A DNA stretch of 64,000 nt from Planctomycetota bacterium (lineage in GTDB: Bacteria; Planctomycetota; Phycisphaerae; UBA1845; UTPLA1). This document shows positions 27,503 to 37,696 of this stretch, one piece after another (the stretch's first letter is position 1; each line of letters starts with the position of its first letter). The DNA lies in assembly GCA_003576905.1 (NCBI GenBank), contig QEVG01000023.1, positions 1 to 64,000 of the forward strand. Reading direction: 5' to 3'. A program made the translations under genes and the position numbers. The notes beneath the pieces were generated by a model. That model saw only the letters and a list, made by a program, of their open reading frames with translations. It did not search any database and was not told the DNA's origin.

Positions 27503-27538
27503 ACAATCCCGGCCACCCGAGGCCGGGATTGTTCTTTC
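27503..27538. terminator. Strong intrinsic terminator between convergent genes
   Basis: A perfect 12-bp stem (27503-27514 with 27521-27532) surrounds a six-base loop and is followed on the plus strand by TCTTTCC. It lies 32 bases after the coiled-coil stop and just before the stop of the facing dehydrogenase gene. Confidence 0.85.
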
Positions 27539-27578
27539 CGGATCGGTGAGATCCGCCTGGCCAATCGCGCGGCCTCAC

Positions 27579-28766
27579 TCAGAATGCCGCGTGGCCCGTC
27601 AGTTCTCGGCCGACGATCAGCTCGTGGATCGTCTCCGTCCCCTCGTAGGTGATGACGCTTTCGAGGTTCATCGCGTGCCGGATCGGGCAGCACTCGATGC
27701 TGATGCCGCCGGCGCCGAGGATGTCTCGCGCATCGCGCGCCACGTCCAGACCCATCCGCACGTTGTTCCACTTCGCCATGCTCACCTGGCTGTGGTGCAT
27801 GATCCCCTGGTCCTTGAGCCGCCCCAGTTGCAGGGCGAGCAGTTGCCCGGTCGTGATCCGTCGGGCCATGTCCGCCAGTCGCCGCTGGATCGTCTGTGTA
27901 TGCGAGATCGGCCGGCCGAAGACCACGCGAATCTTGGAAAACTCCAGCGCCTCCTTGAAGCACGCGATGGCCGCGCCGATGCCGCCCCAGGCAATGCCAT
28001 ACCGCGCCTGGGTCAGGCAGCCCAGTGGCCCCTTGAGGCCGACGACGTTTGGCAGGCGCTGGCTGTCGGGAATGCGCACGTTGTCGAAGAAAAGTTCGCT
28101 GGTGACCGACGCGCGAAGGCTGAACTTTCGCAGGATGTCCCGCGCCGTGTAGCCGGGCGTACCCTTCTCGACGATGAAGCCCATGATGCCCTGGTCGGTA
28201 TTGGCCCAGACGATCGCGATGTCGGCCACCGTGCCGTTGGTTATCCACATCTTCGCGCCGTTGATCACCCAGTCGCCGCCCTTCTTCACGGCGTGGGTCT
28301 TCATCGTGCCGGGGTCGCTGCCGCCGTCCGGCTCGGTCAGGCCGAAGCAGCCGATGACCTCGCCCTTCGCCATGCGAGGCAGGTACTTCGCCCGCTGCTC
28401 CTCGGTGCCGTAGGCAAGGATCGGGTGCATGCACAGGCTTCCCTGCACGCTGACAAAGCTGCGCACACCGCTGTCGCCGCGCTCCAGCTCCTGGCAGATC
28501 AGCCCGTAGCAGACGTTGTTGAGCCCGGCGCAGTCGTAGCCGTCTATGTTGCAGCCGAGCAGCCCGAGCGCCGCCAGCTCCGGGACCAGTTCGGAGGGAA
28601 ATCTATGATCCTCGTAGGCCTGCGCGATGATCGGCAGCACCTTTTCATCCACGAACCGGGCCACGGTCTCCTGGATGGTGATCTCATCCTCGGTGAGGAG
28701 GGTGCGGATGTTGAAGTAGTCATAGGCGTCAGGCGATTCGACGGACTTTGGGGCGACGGCGGTCAT
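27579..28766 (-). CDS. gcdH: Glutaryl-CoA dehydrogenase-like acyl-CoA dehydrogenase
   Basis: A 395-residue flavoprotein of the acyl-CoA dehydrogenase family. The FAD-binding LTEPDGGSDPGTM block, then WITNG, the block YGIAWGGIGAA, LGRLKDQG, and the end segment TYEGTETIHELIVGR with the catalytic Glu all match glutaryl-CoA dehydrogenases more closely than the general fatty-acid enzymes. The expected reaction is oxidation and decarboxylation of glutaryl-CoA to crotonyl-CoA in lysine or aromatic breakdown. ATG 28766 has GGAG 7 bases upstream; ATG 28778 is possible. No other pathway genes are next to it. Confidence 0.88.
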   Translation of the reverse strand: MTAVAPKSVESPDAYDYFNIRTLLTEDEITIQETVARFVDEKVLPIIAQAYEDHRFPSELVPELAALGLLGCNIDGYDCAGLNNVCYGLICQELERGDSGVRSFVSVQGSLCMHPILAYGTEEQRAKYLPRMAKGEVIGCFGLTEPDGGSDPGTMKTHAVKKGGDWVINGAKMWITNGTVADIAIVWANTDQGIMGFIVEKGTPGYTARDILRKFSLRASVTSELFFDNVRIPDSQRLPNVVGLKGPLGCLTQARYGIAWGGIGAAIACFKEALEFSKIRVVFGRPISHTQTIQRRLADMARRITTGQLLALQLGRLKDQGIMHHSQVSMAKWNNVRMGLDVARDARDILGAGGISIECCPIRHAMNLESVITYEGTETIHELIVGRELTGHAAF

Positions 28767-28903
28767 GTGCGGCTCCATGTCGGTGCGGGTAAGAACTCGG
28801 AAATACGTCTCAGGGCGAAGGATTATAAGGCAACCGTCCGGGGATCGCACACTGGCGGCAACCGCCGTGCGGTGCTCGACTTGCCGCATGGAGTCGGTCG
28901 AGC

Positions 28904-30043
28904 CTAATCGGCTGCGGCGGATGTCGTCGGTGCGGGAGGCGTGGATTCGCACCCCTGGGCCTCAGGAAGAACAACCACGGGGCCGCGGCCTATTGTGAGA
29001 AATCCAAGCCTCCGTGAAGGCATATCAAGAATGACAAGCATGTCCTCGATCTGAAAAACCGATTGATCGTGGGGCAGATTCACGGCGTTCCTCATGATCC
29101 ACGAAACAAATGGCGTGTCGAGAACAAGTGAATATGCAGGCTCATCGCCTTTTCGAATCGTGATTCCCTGCGCCCCCCAGAAGCCGGGCACCGCGATCCA
29201 CTCACCTCCGGCGATCGGGCACACAACCGTATGTTCCATCTCTTGTCCCCACATACCGTGGTTCGACCATGAATCTGGTTCGATTGTGAAGTTACTTTGG
29301 CGGCGAGGTGCGGCATCGTGACCGATTCCCCTGATGACAAGTTGTGCCGGCACGTCTCGACCGCTGACGCTCCAGAGATCATACAGGTCGCCTTCTTTGC
29401 CCTTGTCCACAAACAGGCGCGCGTTCGACATGGTCAGATTGGCATCTTTCACGCGTCGCTTGCCCGTGCCGTCGGTCAGAATACTCCAGATATCGCCATC
29501 GTTGCGATCGATGTAGTACACCGTTGCGGGGGGCTTTGCCACGAAGCCCAGGTCGGGTTCGATGGAGGAGCTGGTGTAGAGCGAAGCCTGGCTGAACAGC
29601 GAAAAGCAGGGTATGAGAATCGCGTACGAAGCGGTTTGTGCCAATAGCGTGGCACGAATCGCTTTACCGGGGCGTACTCCGGTGTTCTTCATCGCAAGAG
29701 AACAAAACGGCCATTCAATCGCTACGCTGCAAAGGAAAGATCCGACGACCGCAACGAGCAGGGCCCGCCATCCGGCCTGAACGGGTTCGACTCGGAGTTG
29801 GATTTCTGTGAACCAATCCGCAAGGTAAGAGACGCCCCATAGACCGACGAACATGGAGACGTAATTCGCCACAATCATGAAGAGAACGGTCCGCCCCGCC
29901 CTCGTCTTGAATACGGATGCAATAAGCAGGCCTTCTAGAATTCCAATCAGCGCGTTTCCAAAAAGCATGAACAAGCCAGACGCCCACATCAGGGGAGTGC
30001 CTGCATTTGCAACAACAGGCGTTGTCGTCCCCAGCAGATTCAT
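28904..30043 (-). CDS. Four-helix membrane protein with C-terminal soluble domain, unknown
   Basis: A 379-residue protein. Four hydrophobic helices lie at about residues 18-45, 51-76, 93-117 and 128-156. The remaining 220 residues are soluble and beta-rich with many short repeats such as YYIDRNDGDIW and FQIEDMLVILDM, perhaps a propeller-like domain. The stop lies 137 bases upstream of the dehydrogenase gene. Base composition is clearly lower in GC than the neighbours (33 of 60 in 29581-29640), and codon choice is more mixed, which suggests recent acquisition. No named family is recognised. Confidence 0.6.
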   Translation of the reverse strand: MNLLGTTTPVVANAGTPLMWASGLFMLFGNALIGILEGLLIASVFKTRAGRTVLFMIVANYVSMFVGLWGVSYLADWFTEIQLRVEPVQAGWRALLVAVVGSFLCSVAIEWPFCSLAMKNTGVRPGKAIRATLLAQTASYAILIPCFSLFSQASLYTSSSIEPDLGFVAKPPATVYYIDRNDGDIWSILTDGTGKRRVKDANLTMSNARLFVDKGKEGDLYDLWSVSGRDVPAQLVIRGIGHDAAPRRQSNFTIEPDSWSNHGMWGQEMEHTVVCPIAGGEWIAVPGFWGAQGITIRKGDEPAYSLVLDTPFVSWIMRNAVNLPHDQSVFQIEDMLVILDMPSRRLGFLTIGRGPVVVLPEAQGCESTPPAPTTSAAAD

Positions 30044-30661
30044 ACGGTGGAGGCCCCCCAGAGAATGAGCTTCGGCCTTGGCTGATTGGCAAGCAACATC
30101 CTCACAGTCCTTTATCCCCAGTCAATTACCTCTGCCAATGCGCATCGCGCAACTTCCAGGACCTGGGGGCAAGAGGCACACCGGATTCCCGATCAGGCAG
30201 AAGGTTAGCGACCGAACGGCCCTCGTTTCGACACCGATCGACCACTCTATTCCAATCGACACAAGCCTCTAATCTGGCGATGCCGGAAACAAACCAGAAC
30301 AGCTCCGCGATGTAGGTTTTCCTAAGAGCTGTTCCTGGTTTCCCTATGTATACGCAACGGATCAGTGTCCCACTGAGAACGGAGAGATTCTCCCTCTTGT
30401 CCGCAACAACCCGTTTAGCACCGACTAATGCCCCAACGAGGGCACATTGGCACGGGCAATGTCACCTTGCCCCCTCGAGCCAGCATTTGGGCAGAGTACC
30501 ACCCCCTTTGGCGCCAGGCGTATCGCCGCGCGTCTGGAAATGCTCGTTCTCCTGCGGTAAAATAGATCTGGCCTTCGCCAAGGAGACTCGGTGCTTAGAC
30601 TCCTGTCCGGGCACCGACATCGCGACTGGCTAAGGCACCCGGCTCGCTGGAGACGCCCATC
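30044..30661. other. Low-GC intergenic region, 618 bases
   Basis: This lies upstream of both flanking genes. GC is about 50% in 30301-30360 (30 of 60), well below the window norm. Small open frames occur but none has a ribosome site or a recognisable product. A TAAAAT -10-like box is near 30557, ahead of the secreted-protein gene. It may be the remains of an inserted segment. Confidence 0.45.
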
Positions 30662-31183
30662 ATGCTGCATTTATCTCGACGCCACCGCTGGAAAGCCGCG
30701 CTTGTCACCTCCGCGCTGCCCCTGTGGATCGCGGCCGACGCAAGCCAGTGTCCCACCGGGCTTTCCGGGACCATCTTCGGCCGGACCATTACCTACTCCG
30801 AAAGTTACGACGCGTGCGCCTCGTGCAACGAGGTGCGGTACACCGAGTTTGAGGACCCGACCAATCCAGAGGACACCGTCGTCGTCACCTTTGAAGCAAC
30901 CAGTGCCGACGCCCTCGACGCCGGTGATGTCTATGCGGAGCTTCAGCTCACCTGCGGCCACGGCGTCGGCGGCGCGCAGACCTTCCCGGTCACGTTCCAG
31001 GCCGCCGGGCTCACCACGCTCACGGGCCGGTTCGAAGGCAACGCGCGATCGCTTTGCGTCCCCGGCAGCGGACAGCGCTCGCCCGGCCTGTGGACAGTCT
31101 TCGTCCAACGGGTGGTCGCCCAGCAGGACGTGACCTTCACCTGGACCGTGTCGTACAAGGAATATGCCGATCAACTGAACTGA
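30662..31183 (+). CDS. Secreted protein, 173 residues, unknown
   Basis: A small exported protein. The basic N-terminus is followed by a hydrophobic stretch (about 12-26) that fits a signal peptide with cleavage near ADA. The mature part has six cysteines, among them YDACASC and LTCGHGV, and a beta-rich pattern ending WTVSYKEYA. GGAGACG stands about 9 bases before the ATG. The fold could be a small beta-sandwich, but I do not recognise a family. It is convergent with the alpha/beta hydrolase gene. Confidence 0.6.
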   Translation: MLHLSRRHRWKAALVTSALPLWIAADASQCPTGLSGTIFGRTITYSESYDACASCNEVRYTEFEDPTNPEDTVVVTFEATSADALDAGDVYAELQLTCGHGVGGAQTFPVTFQAAGLTTLTGRFEGNARSLCVPGSGQRSPGLWTVFVQRVVAQQDVTFTWTVSYKEYADQLN

Positions 31184-31246
31184 CGAGGGCAAACCGCCCG
31201 CGGCGGCCTGATGATCGCCCCCTGCCCCCGGACGGCGGATTCACCG

Positions 31247-32098
31247 TTACAGCTTCGCCTTCAGATAGGTCCGTGTTCGGTCAATTGCGATCCCCTGTTG
31301 CTCGAATCGTGTCAGTGGCGTCTCGGGGTCGCTTTCGCTGTCGGCGCCTGTCGGCTGCTGAAAGTAAAGGTGCAGTCCCATCGGAATTATTTCCACGGTC
31401 TTCTCCGAGCCGGACATCAGCCCCTGCATTGTCGCGGGCCATCCGTCGGCGGGGGCGACAATGTCATACTCCGCCAGCAGAAAGAGCGACGGCGCTCCCA
31501 CAAGCGGCAGGACCGCATTGGGATCCACTCCCGTCCAGAACGGCGAATCGGATGGCGCCCAGAAGACCAGCGCCTTGATTCGCGCATCCAGCCCCGCCGC
31601 GAAAGCGGCCATTGTTCCGCCGATGCTGTATCCCCCCGCGCCGATGCGACCGGCGTCCACGGCGACGCCGAACTCGCCGTCCACGGCCATCTGAAGCGCC
31701 TGCAGCGCGATGTCCGTATTGCGCTTGTGGTACTCGAAGTCCGTGAACATCAGCGGGCGCGTGTCGGGTACAATGACCAGGTAGCCCCAGCTGGCCAGCG
31801 CTTCGTGGAGGCTCTGGTGGTAATAGGACTGTACGTTTGAACCGAGGACCCAGATGAACGCCGGCAGCGGTCCCGTGGCTCCCACCGGTTCGAAGATCGT
31901 GAATCCCACCGGCATGCCATCCGCGCCGTTGTCGATCTCGACGCGCCGCTCGGTAAAGCCGAAGCTGCCCAGCTGCGCGGGGTTCGTCTCGAAGTTGTTC
32001 GGCTCCCAGATCGGGAAGATATTGCCGTCACAGCCGGCTGTAATTCCGATTAGCCCCAGGAAACACGAAGTGACCAGCCATTGTCTTGAGTACGTCAT
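31247..32098 (-). CDS. Alpha/beta-hydrolase lipoprotein (chlorophyllase/cutinase-like)
   Basis: A 283-residue exported hydrolase with a lipobox ending at Cys23 (ITAGC). The nucleophile elbow GYSIG carries Ser158, and Asp212 (AEYDIVAP) with His243 (MGLHLYF) completes a normal catalytic triad. The order and spacing fit the dienelactone hydrolase/chlorophyllase/polyester-hydrolase part of the superfamily. The substrate, an ester or short acyl chain, is not known. It is divergent from the methyltransferase at 32319. Confidence 0.83.
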   Translation of the reverse strand: MTYSRQWLVTSCFLGLIGITAGCDGNIFPIWEPNNFETNPAQLGSFGFTERRVEIDNGADGMPVGFTIFEPVGATGPLPAFIWVLGSNVQSYYHQSLHEALASWGYLVIVPDTRPLMFTDFEYHKRNTDIALQALQMAVDGEFGVAVDAGRIGAGGYSIGGTMAAFAAGLDARIKALVFWAPSDSPFWTGVDPNAVLPLVGAPSLFLLAEYDIVAPADGWPATMQGLMSGSEKTVEIIPMGLHLYFQQPTGADSESDPETPLTRFEQQGIAIDRTRTYLKAKL

Positions 32099-32318
32099 TG
32101 ATGAAACTCCCAGTTGCGCGTGAGTGAGCTGCTACCACCACAGTCTAGTCGGCAAGAACGCGCGGCGACCAGTTGATATCACAAGTCCCGGCGCGCGACA
32201 GCGTCCGGGTGAACGTTTTTTTCATGCCCCTCCTGCATGTCGGCAGAGAATCGATCATCTGCCGCTCGATCAAATCGTGCATTGACACCCCCGCACGCCC
32301 AAACAGAATGAACCGCCG

Positions 32319-33107
32319 ATGGATATTGTCGAAGAATACCGTAAACAGGCCGCATGGAGATCATGGCCCGCGATCTTCGCGGCCCTGCCGCCCGTTGATG
32401 GAAAAACCGTTCTCGATCTCGGCTGCGGGATCGGCGATCAGTCCGCCGAGTTGGCGGCCCGCGGCGCTTGCGTGATTGGCCTTGACGCTCAGGACGAACT
32501 GCTGGCCGCCGCCCGATCGCGGGGGCTGCCCCATGCCGAATTTCGCCATGCCGATCTGCACCGGCCCCTGGATCCTGCGATCATCGCGGACGGTTTGTGG
32601 GCCAGTTTCTCGCCGGCCTATTTCACCGACCTCGGTGCCGCCCTGGCCCGCTGGCTGCCCCACATTCGCCCGGACGGCTGGATTGCCCTCACCGAGATCG
32701 ACGACCTCTTCGGCCATGAGCCACTTTCAGTGAGGGCCCGCGCGCTTTTCGATGCATACGCCGCCGACTCTCTTAGCGCCGGGCGTTACGACTTCCACAT
32801 GGGTCGGAAACTTCGTTCCTGCCTCGAACGCGCCCGGTGTACTGTCACAACTGCGTTCTCGGTACCAGACCACGAATTCTCATTCGACGGCCCCGCCCGG
32901 CCCGACGTGCTCGAAGCGTGGCGCCGAAGGTTCACGCGAATGACACTCCTGCGCGATAGGGCTGGTTCCGATTGGGAGACGATCGCCGACGAGTTTCTCG
33001 GCTGCCTCCAGCGACCCGACCACCGATCACTCTGCACAGTGTGCTTTGTTCTTGCGCGGAAACAGATATCCCCACGCCCGAGCGCGGGAAGTGGAATCTC
33101 CCAATAA
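32319..33107 (+). CDS. SAM-dependent class I methyltransferase
   Basis: A 262-residue Rossmann-fold methyltransferase. Motif I is VLDLGCGIGDQSAEL near residues 30-44, and the acidic end of the second strand is VIGLDAQ. The third strand lies around FRHADLHRPL. The C-terminal part (FSVPDHEFSFDG) is not conserved in a way that reveals the substrate. There is no strong ribosome site before the ATG. The 220-base gap to the hydrolase contains a CCCGG/CCGGG inverted repeat followed by seven Ts near 32222, whose role is unclear. Confidence 0.8.
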   Translation: MDIVEEYRKQAAWRSWPAIFAALPPVDGKTVLDLGCGIGDQSAELAARGACVIGLDAQDELLAAARSRGLPHAEFRHADLHRPLDPAIIADGLWASFSPAYFTDLGAALARWLPHIRPDGWIALTEIDDLFGHEPLSVRARALFDAYAADSLSAGRYDFHMGRKLRSCLERARCTVTTAFSVPDHEFSFDGPARPDVLEAWRRRFTRMTLLRDRAGSDWETIADEFLGCLQRPDHRSLCTVCFVLARKQISPRPSAGSGISQ

Positions 33108-33490
33108 CCCGCTGCGCGCCGTCGATTACCCGAGGCCATTGCGAAAACCCCGAAGTACATCGGCATCGTCAATACGCGTCATCGCGTTTCGGGCATGAGC
33201 TATCGTATGTCTCGATTCAGCGCGCTGTGCCATAATGCACATCCAGTGCCGTGCCCGTCGTCTGGCATTGCCAATCCACCTCGATACGTGCGCCCGATTT
33301 CGCGCGCTTCGGTGGCAATCTGAGTCCACGGCGGCCCGCGACCTTGTTTCGAGGGAAGTGTCGAGTTATGCTTTCGATCTGAGGAAGGACGCCCGCCCTC
33401 ACAGTGCATCGCTCTTTTGTCCCGAGCTGCGATGCGGATCAAGCGGGCGGAATATTACGGAACGTGCATTTCATTTCAGGAGGGACACCT
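33108..33490. other. Intergenic region, 383 bases
   Basis: This lies upstream of the CHRD/PEP-CTERM gene. A small palindrome (TGGCATTGCCA, 33263-33273) and a weak TTGTTT/TATGCT pair near 33342-33370 are visible but not convincing. No sigma-54 type -24/-12 promoter is seen. No coding frame is supported. Confidence 0.4.
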
Positions 33491-34075
33491 ATGTCTCGAT
33501 TCTCGCGCTTTGTTCTGTCGGCTTTTGTTCTGATCGCATCCGGCTCCGTCGCCCAGGCGGCCCTGATCACGTACGTGGCGCACCTTGACGGGCCCAGCGA
33601 GTCTCCCCCGAATGCGTCGCCCGGAACCGGCACGGCCACGATCATCTACGACACCGATGCCCACACGCTGGACATGGACGTTACTTTTTCCGGCCTGATC
33701 GGCACAACCACGAACGCCCACATTCATGCCACCACCGCGGCGCCCTTCACCGGAACGGCCGGTGTCGCTACGACAACACCGACGTTTGCCGGCTTTCCGT
33801 CGGGCGTCACATCGGGCAGCTACATGGCCGTCCTCGACCTGACCCTTGCTTCGAGTTACTCCGCGGCGTTTCTTTCCGCCAATGGCAACAGCACGGCCGC
33901 CGCCGAAGCCGCCCTGATGACCGCCATCGCCGAGGGCCGCGCCTACTGGAACATTCACAGCAGTATGTTCTCTGGCGGCGAGATTCGCGGCTTTTTCAAC
34001 CTGATCCCCGAGCCGGCCACCCTGTCCCTTGTCGCGGTGGCGGGTCTATTCCTCCGGCGTCGCCGGCGGCGATAG
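33491..34075 (+). CDS. CHRD-domain protein with PEP-CTERM sorting signal
   Basis: A 194-residue secreted protein. The ATG at 33491 has a perfect AGGAGG 7 bases upstream and opens a signal peptide ending near AQA-A (about residue 19). The body is one CHRD domain with THAHIHATT-like and YWNIHS blocks, as in related proteins. The end is a classical PEP-CTERM: IPEPATL, a hydrophobic helix, then RRRRRR. This tail targets the protein to an exosortase, which is not in the window. It is transcribed towards a bidirectional terminator. Confidence 0.9.
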   Translation: MSRFSRFVLSAFVLIASGSVAQAALITYVAHLDGPSESPPNASPGTGTATIIYDTDAHTLDMDVTFSGLIGTTTNAHIHATTAAPFTGTAGVATTTPTFAGFPSGVTSGSYMAVLDLTLASSYSAAFLSANGNSTAAAEAALMTAIAEGRAYWNIHSSMFSGGEIRGFFNLIPEPATLSLVAVAGLFLRRRRRR

Positions 34076-34122
34076 ACCCCGCTCTCGGCCGGGTGGTCTG
34101 CGCGATTGCGCATCGATCTCTC

Positions 34123-34174
34123 AAAAGAAACACCGGCGAAGTCCGATCCGATTCGGCTTCGCCGGTTTTCTTTA
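34123..34174. terminator. Bidirectional terminator
   Basis: A 14-15 bp stem with one bulge (34132-34146 with 34153-34166) is flanked by AAAAGAAA on the left and TTTTCTTT on the right, so it has T-runs in both directions. It sits between the convergent PEP-CTERM and anti-sigma genes. Confidence 0.75.
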
Positions 34175-34219
34175 CTTCCCGACTGGGTGTATTGATCCGT
34201 TCCGCAACGAGCGCCGACG

Positions 34220-35245
34220 CTACGGCACCAGAAACGCGTCACTCCGCATGCTCGGCACCTCGCGGCCCGTGTACCGCTCGACGCCGATCACCCGGTAGAT
34301 GTCGTCGTTGTCGACCCCGACGCGCGGCGTCGCCGACCAGATCGCGCTCATGTCCGCACGCAGAACGTTCTGACCGTTCAGGCCCCCGTGGCTTCGCGAA
34401 TTCTCCGGAATCTGCCCTTCTCCGATCAGCCGCCGATCATCGTCCAGCATCGGGTTCATGTCCGCCACCAGGGGCATGTCCGGCTCGAACTCCGTCTTGC
34501 GCCATGGCGCCGTCACCAGGTTCGCCGAGTAGCTGTTATTTCGAGCGCTCGGAAAGTCATCGAACCGATCGAGATCCGACGCATGCACCGCGAAATCCCC
34601 CGCCCGCGCCGGATCGATGAACGCCTGGGGCGAAACATATCGGCCGCGCACGAGGAGGAACAGGTTGCGGCTGTTGCTGAAGCTGCCCGCGTCTCCCTGC
34701 CCGGCGGGCATCCATGAACCGCCGACCGGCACCGCGCCGGCGAAGGGCATGCTTGCGGAGTTCGCCTCGGTGTATCCGGCAATCCCGCCGCCGATCGTGC
34801 GAAGGTTATTCGCGCACATCGCCTGCTGCGCCGCGTTGCGCGCCGTGCGATAGCCCGGAACGAGAATGCCGACGAACAAGAGGATCGCTGCCGCGAGCCC
34901 GATCAGTTCGCGCATGGGCATCAGCGGTCCGCCGCCGGTGCCCGCCTCCGCCGCCTCCAGCGGTTCGGCCGCATTGGGGAATTTCAACACGCCCGACGCG
35001 CGTTCGACACGTGCCATGATTCTCGCGGTGAAGTCTCGGGGAGCGATGGGTTCGGGATCAAGATCGAGGGGGGCGAGCGTACGGCGTATCCGGGCACAGA
35101 TTTCGTTCAAGCGGGCCGAATCGGTGAACGACGCCTCAATGCGCCGGTTCTCGTCCGCGTCGGTCAACCCGAGGGCGTAACCGATCAATTCGGACTGCCG
35201 CTGCGCGTCCGGCACGTCCTGCGAACTGTTCTGCTGATTCGTCAT
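34220..35245 (-). CDS. Probable anti-sigma factor with pseudopilin-like outer domain
   Basis: A 341-residue protein directly downstream of an ECF sigma factor (21 bases). Residues 1-85 are helical and acidic, with ELIGYALGLTDADENRRIE, as in zinc-free anti-sigma domains. A membrane helix lies at 113-130. The outer part opens with a block at 144-158, CANNLRTIGGGIAGY, which closely resembles the segment after the prepilin helix of planctomycete pseudopilins. Near the end H286 and D298 (HGGLNGQNVLRAD) resemble the H-X9-DG pilin motif. It therefore looks like a fusion of an anti-sigma domain with a pilin-type sensor. The first part is family-based; the fusion reading is inference. Confidence 0.7.
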   Translation of the reverse strand: MTNQQNSSQDVPDAQRQSELIGYALGLTDADENRRIEASFTDSARLNEICARIRRTLAPLDLDPEPIAPRDFTARIMARVERASGVLKFPNAAEPLEAAEAGTGGGPLMPMRELIGLAAAILLFVGILVPGYRTARNAAQQAMCANNLRTIGGGIAGYTEANSASMPFAGAVPVGGSWMPAGQGDAGSFSNSRNLFLLVRGRYVSPQAFIDPARAGDFAVHASDLDRFDDFPSARNNSYSANLVTAPWRKTEFEPDMPLVADMNPMLDDDRRLIGEGQIPENSRSHGGLNGQNVLRADMSAIWSATPRVGVDNDDIYRVIGVERYTGREVPSMRSDAFLVP

Positions 35246-35266
35246 GATCCTGTTTCCACCCTGATC

Positions 35267-35896
35267 TCAGTCGCCGCGGCCCCGGCTCCCCGATTCTTCC
35301 AGCTTTCGGTACTGCTGGGCGAAATGCGACACCGCCGCGTGCAGCCGACTCTTCACCGTTCCCAGCGGAATCGAGAGAATGTCGGCAATCTCTTTGTAGG
35401 CGAACCGCTGGAAGTAACCCAGCATCAACACCTCCCGCAGGTTGTCGGGCATTCGCGCCACGACTTCGCCGACCCGACGCCGCGTCTCTTCGGCCTCGAG
35501 GGCGCTGTCGGGAGCGGCCTCGTCGTCCGACAGAAAGTCGAGATAGCTCACCGCGTCCGACGCGTCGCCGCCGGCTCCCTGGGAAAGCGGCAGTTCCCTT
35601 TTTCTCAACCGCGATCGCAGGAAGTCCCGCGCCTTGTTGGCGGCGATCGTGAACAGCCAGGGCCGAAACCGCCTCGATGCGTCAAAACCCGCCGCCGACT
35701 GGAATACCTGTACAAACGTCTCCTGAACGACATCCTCGGCCGCGGCGGAGTTGCGGATGAACCGGCTTACGAACCGGAACAGGTCCTCGCTGTGCCGCTC
35801 GACCAGGATCTCGAAGGAACCGTGATCGCCCGAGAGGAAATCGGCCAGCAGGCTCTCGTCTGAAGCAGCGCTACCCCGGTCTCCACGTCGGTTCAC
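35267..35896 (-). CDS. ECF-subfamily RNA polymerase sigma factor
   Basis: A 209-residue sigma-70 family ECF factor. Region 2 (about 25-95) includes AAEDVVQETFVQVF and FRPWLFTIAANKARDFLR, and region 4 (about 140-195) includes LREVLMLGYFQRFAYKEIADIL and GTVKSRLHAA. A 40-residue linker separates them. The start is GTG 35896 with AGG about 7 bases upstream. The next gene encodes its likely anti-sigma factor, so the pair should form a membrane-signalling unit. It is divergent from the sigma-54 activator. Confidence 0.92.
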   Translation of the reverse strand: MNRRGDRGSAASDESLLADFLSGDHGSFEILVERHSEDLFRFVSRFIRNSAAAEDVVQETFVQVFQSAAGFDASRRFRPWLFTIAANKARDFLRSRLRKRELPLSQGAGGDASDAVSYLDFLSDDEAAPDSALEAEETRRRVGEVVARMPDNLREVLMLGYFQRFAYKEIADILSIPLGTVKSRLHAAVSHFAQQYRKLEESGSRGRGD

Positions 35897-35996
35897 TCGT
35901 TACCTGCCATTCCTACGACCCCGGCCCAATTAAGGTTCTTAAACCAATCGGCCTCTTTATTTATGTCGGTGTCGCCCTGGGTGGGTCAATTTACCC

Positions 35997-36026
35997 TTGA
36001 CACCCCCCACCGGTCAAAAGTATTGT
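35997..36026 (+). promoter_or_regulatory. Sigma-70 type promoter of the sigma-54 activator gene
   Basis: TTGACA at 35997-36002, an 18-base spacer, then TATTGT at 36021-36026. The start codon of the activator gene lies about 40 bases further on. Confidence 0.55.
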
Positions 36027-36037
36027 TCCTTAAGGAA
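36026..36037. promoter_or_regulatory. Perfect 12-bp palindrome at the promoter end
   Basis: TTCCTTAAGGAA is a perfect inverted repeat overlapping the -10/start region of the activator promoter. Such a site could be an operator. A second AT-rich inverted repeat (TTAAG-GTT-CTTAA, 35930-35942) lies upstream of the sigma-factor gene. Confidence 0.4.
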
Positions 36038-36066
36038 GTTATGACGGATACGGGGCAGCGAAGGTC

Positions 36067-37671
<1,605 letters not shown>

Positions 37672-37696
37672 CAATCGAACATGACCGCGCGGTTCA

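Noticed and set aside
27546-28907. A 453-codon plus-strand open frame opposite the glutaryl-CoA dehydrogenase gene
   Set aside because: It is the mirror frame of a gene with clear family motifs; the product has no recognisable domain and no ribosome site.
30044-30661. Small open frames and a TTGGCACG sequence near 30450 that could be a sigma-54 promoter
   Set aside because: The spacing from GG to the expected GC does not fit (GT is found), and no gene follows at the right distance. The open frames have no start signals.
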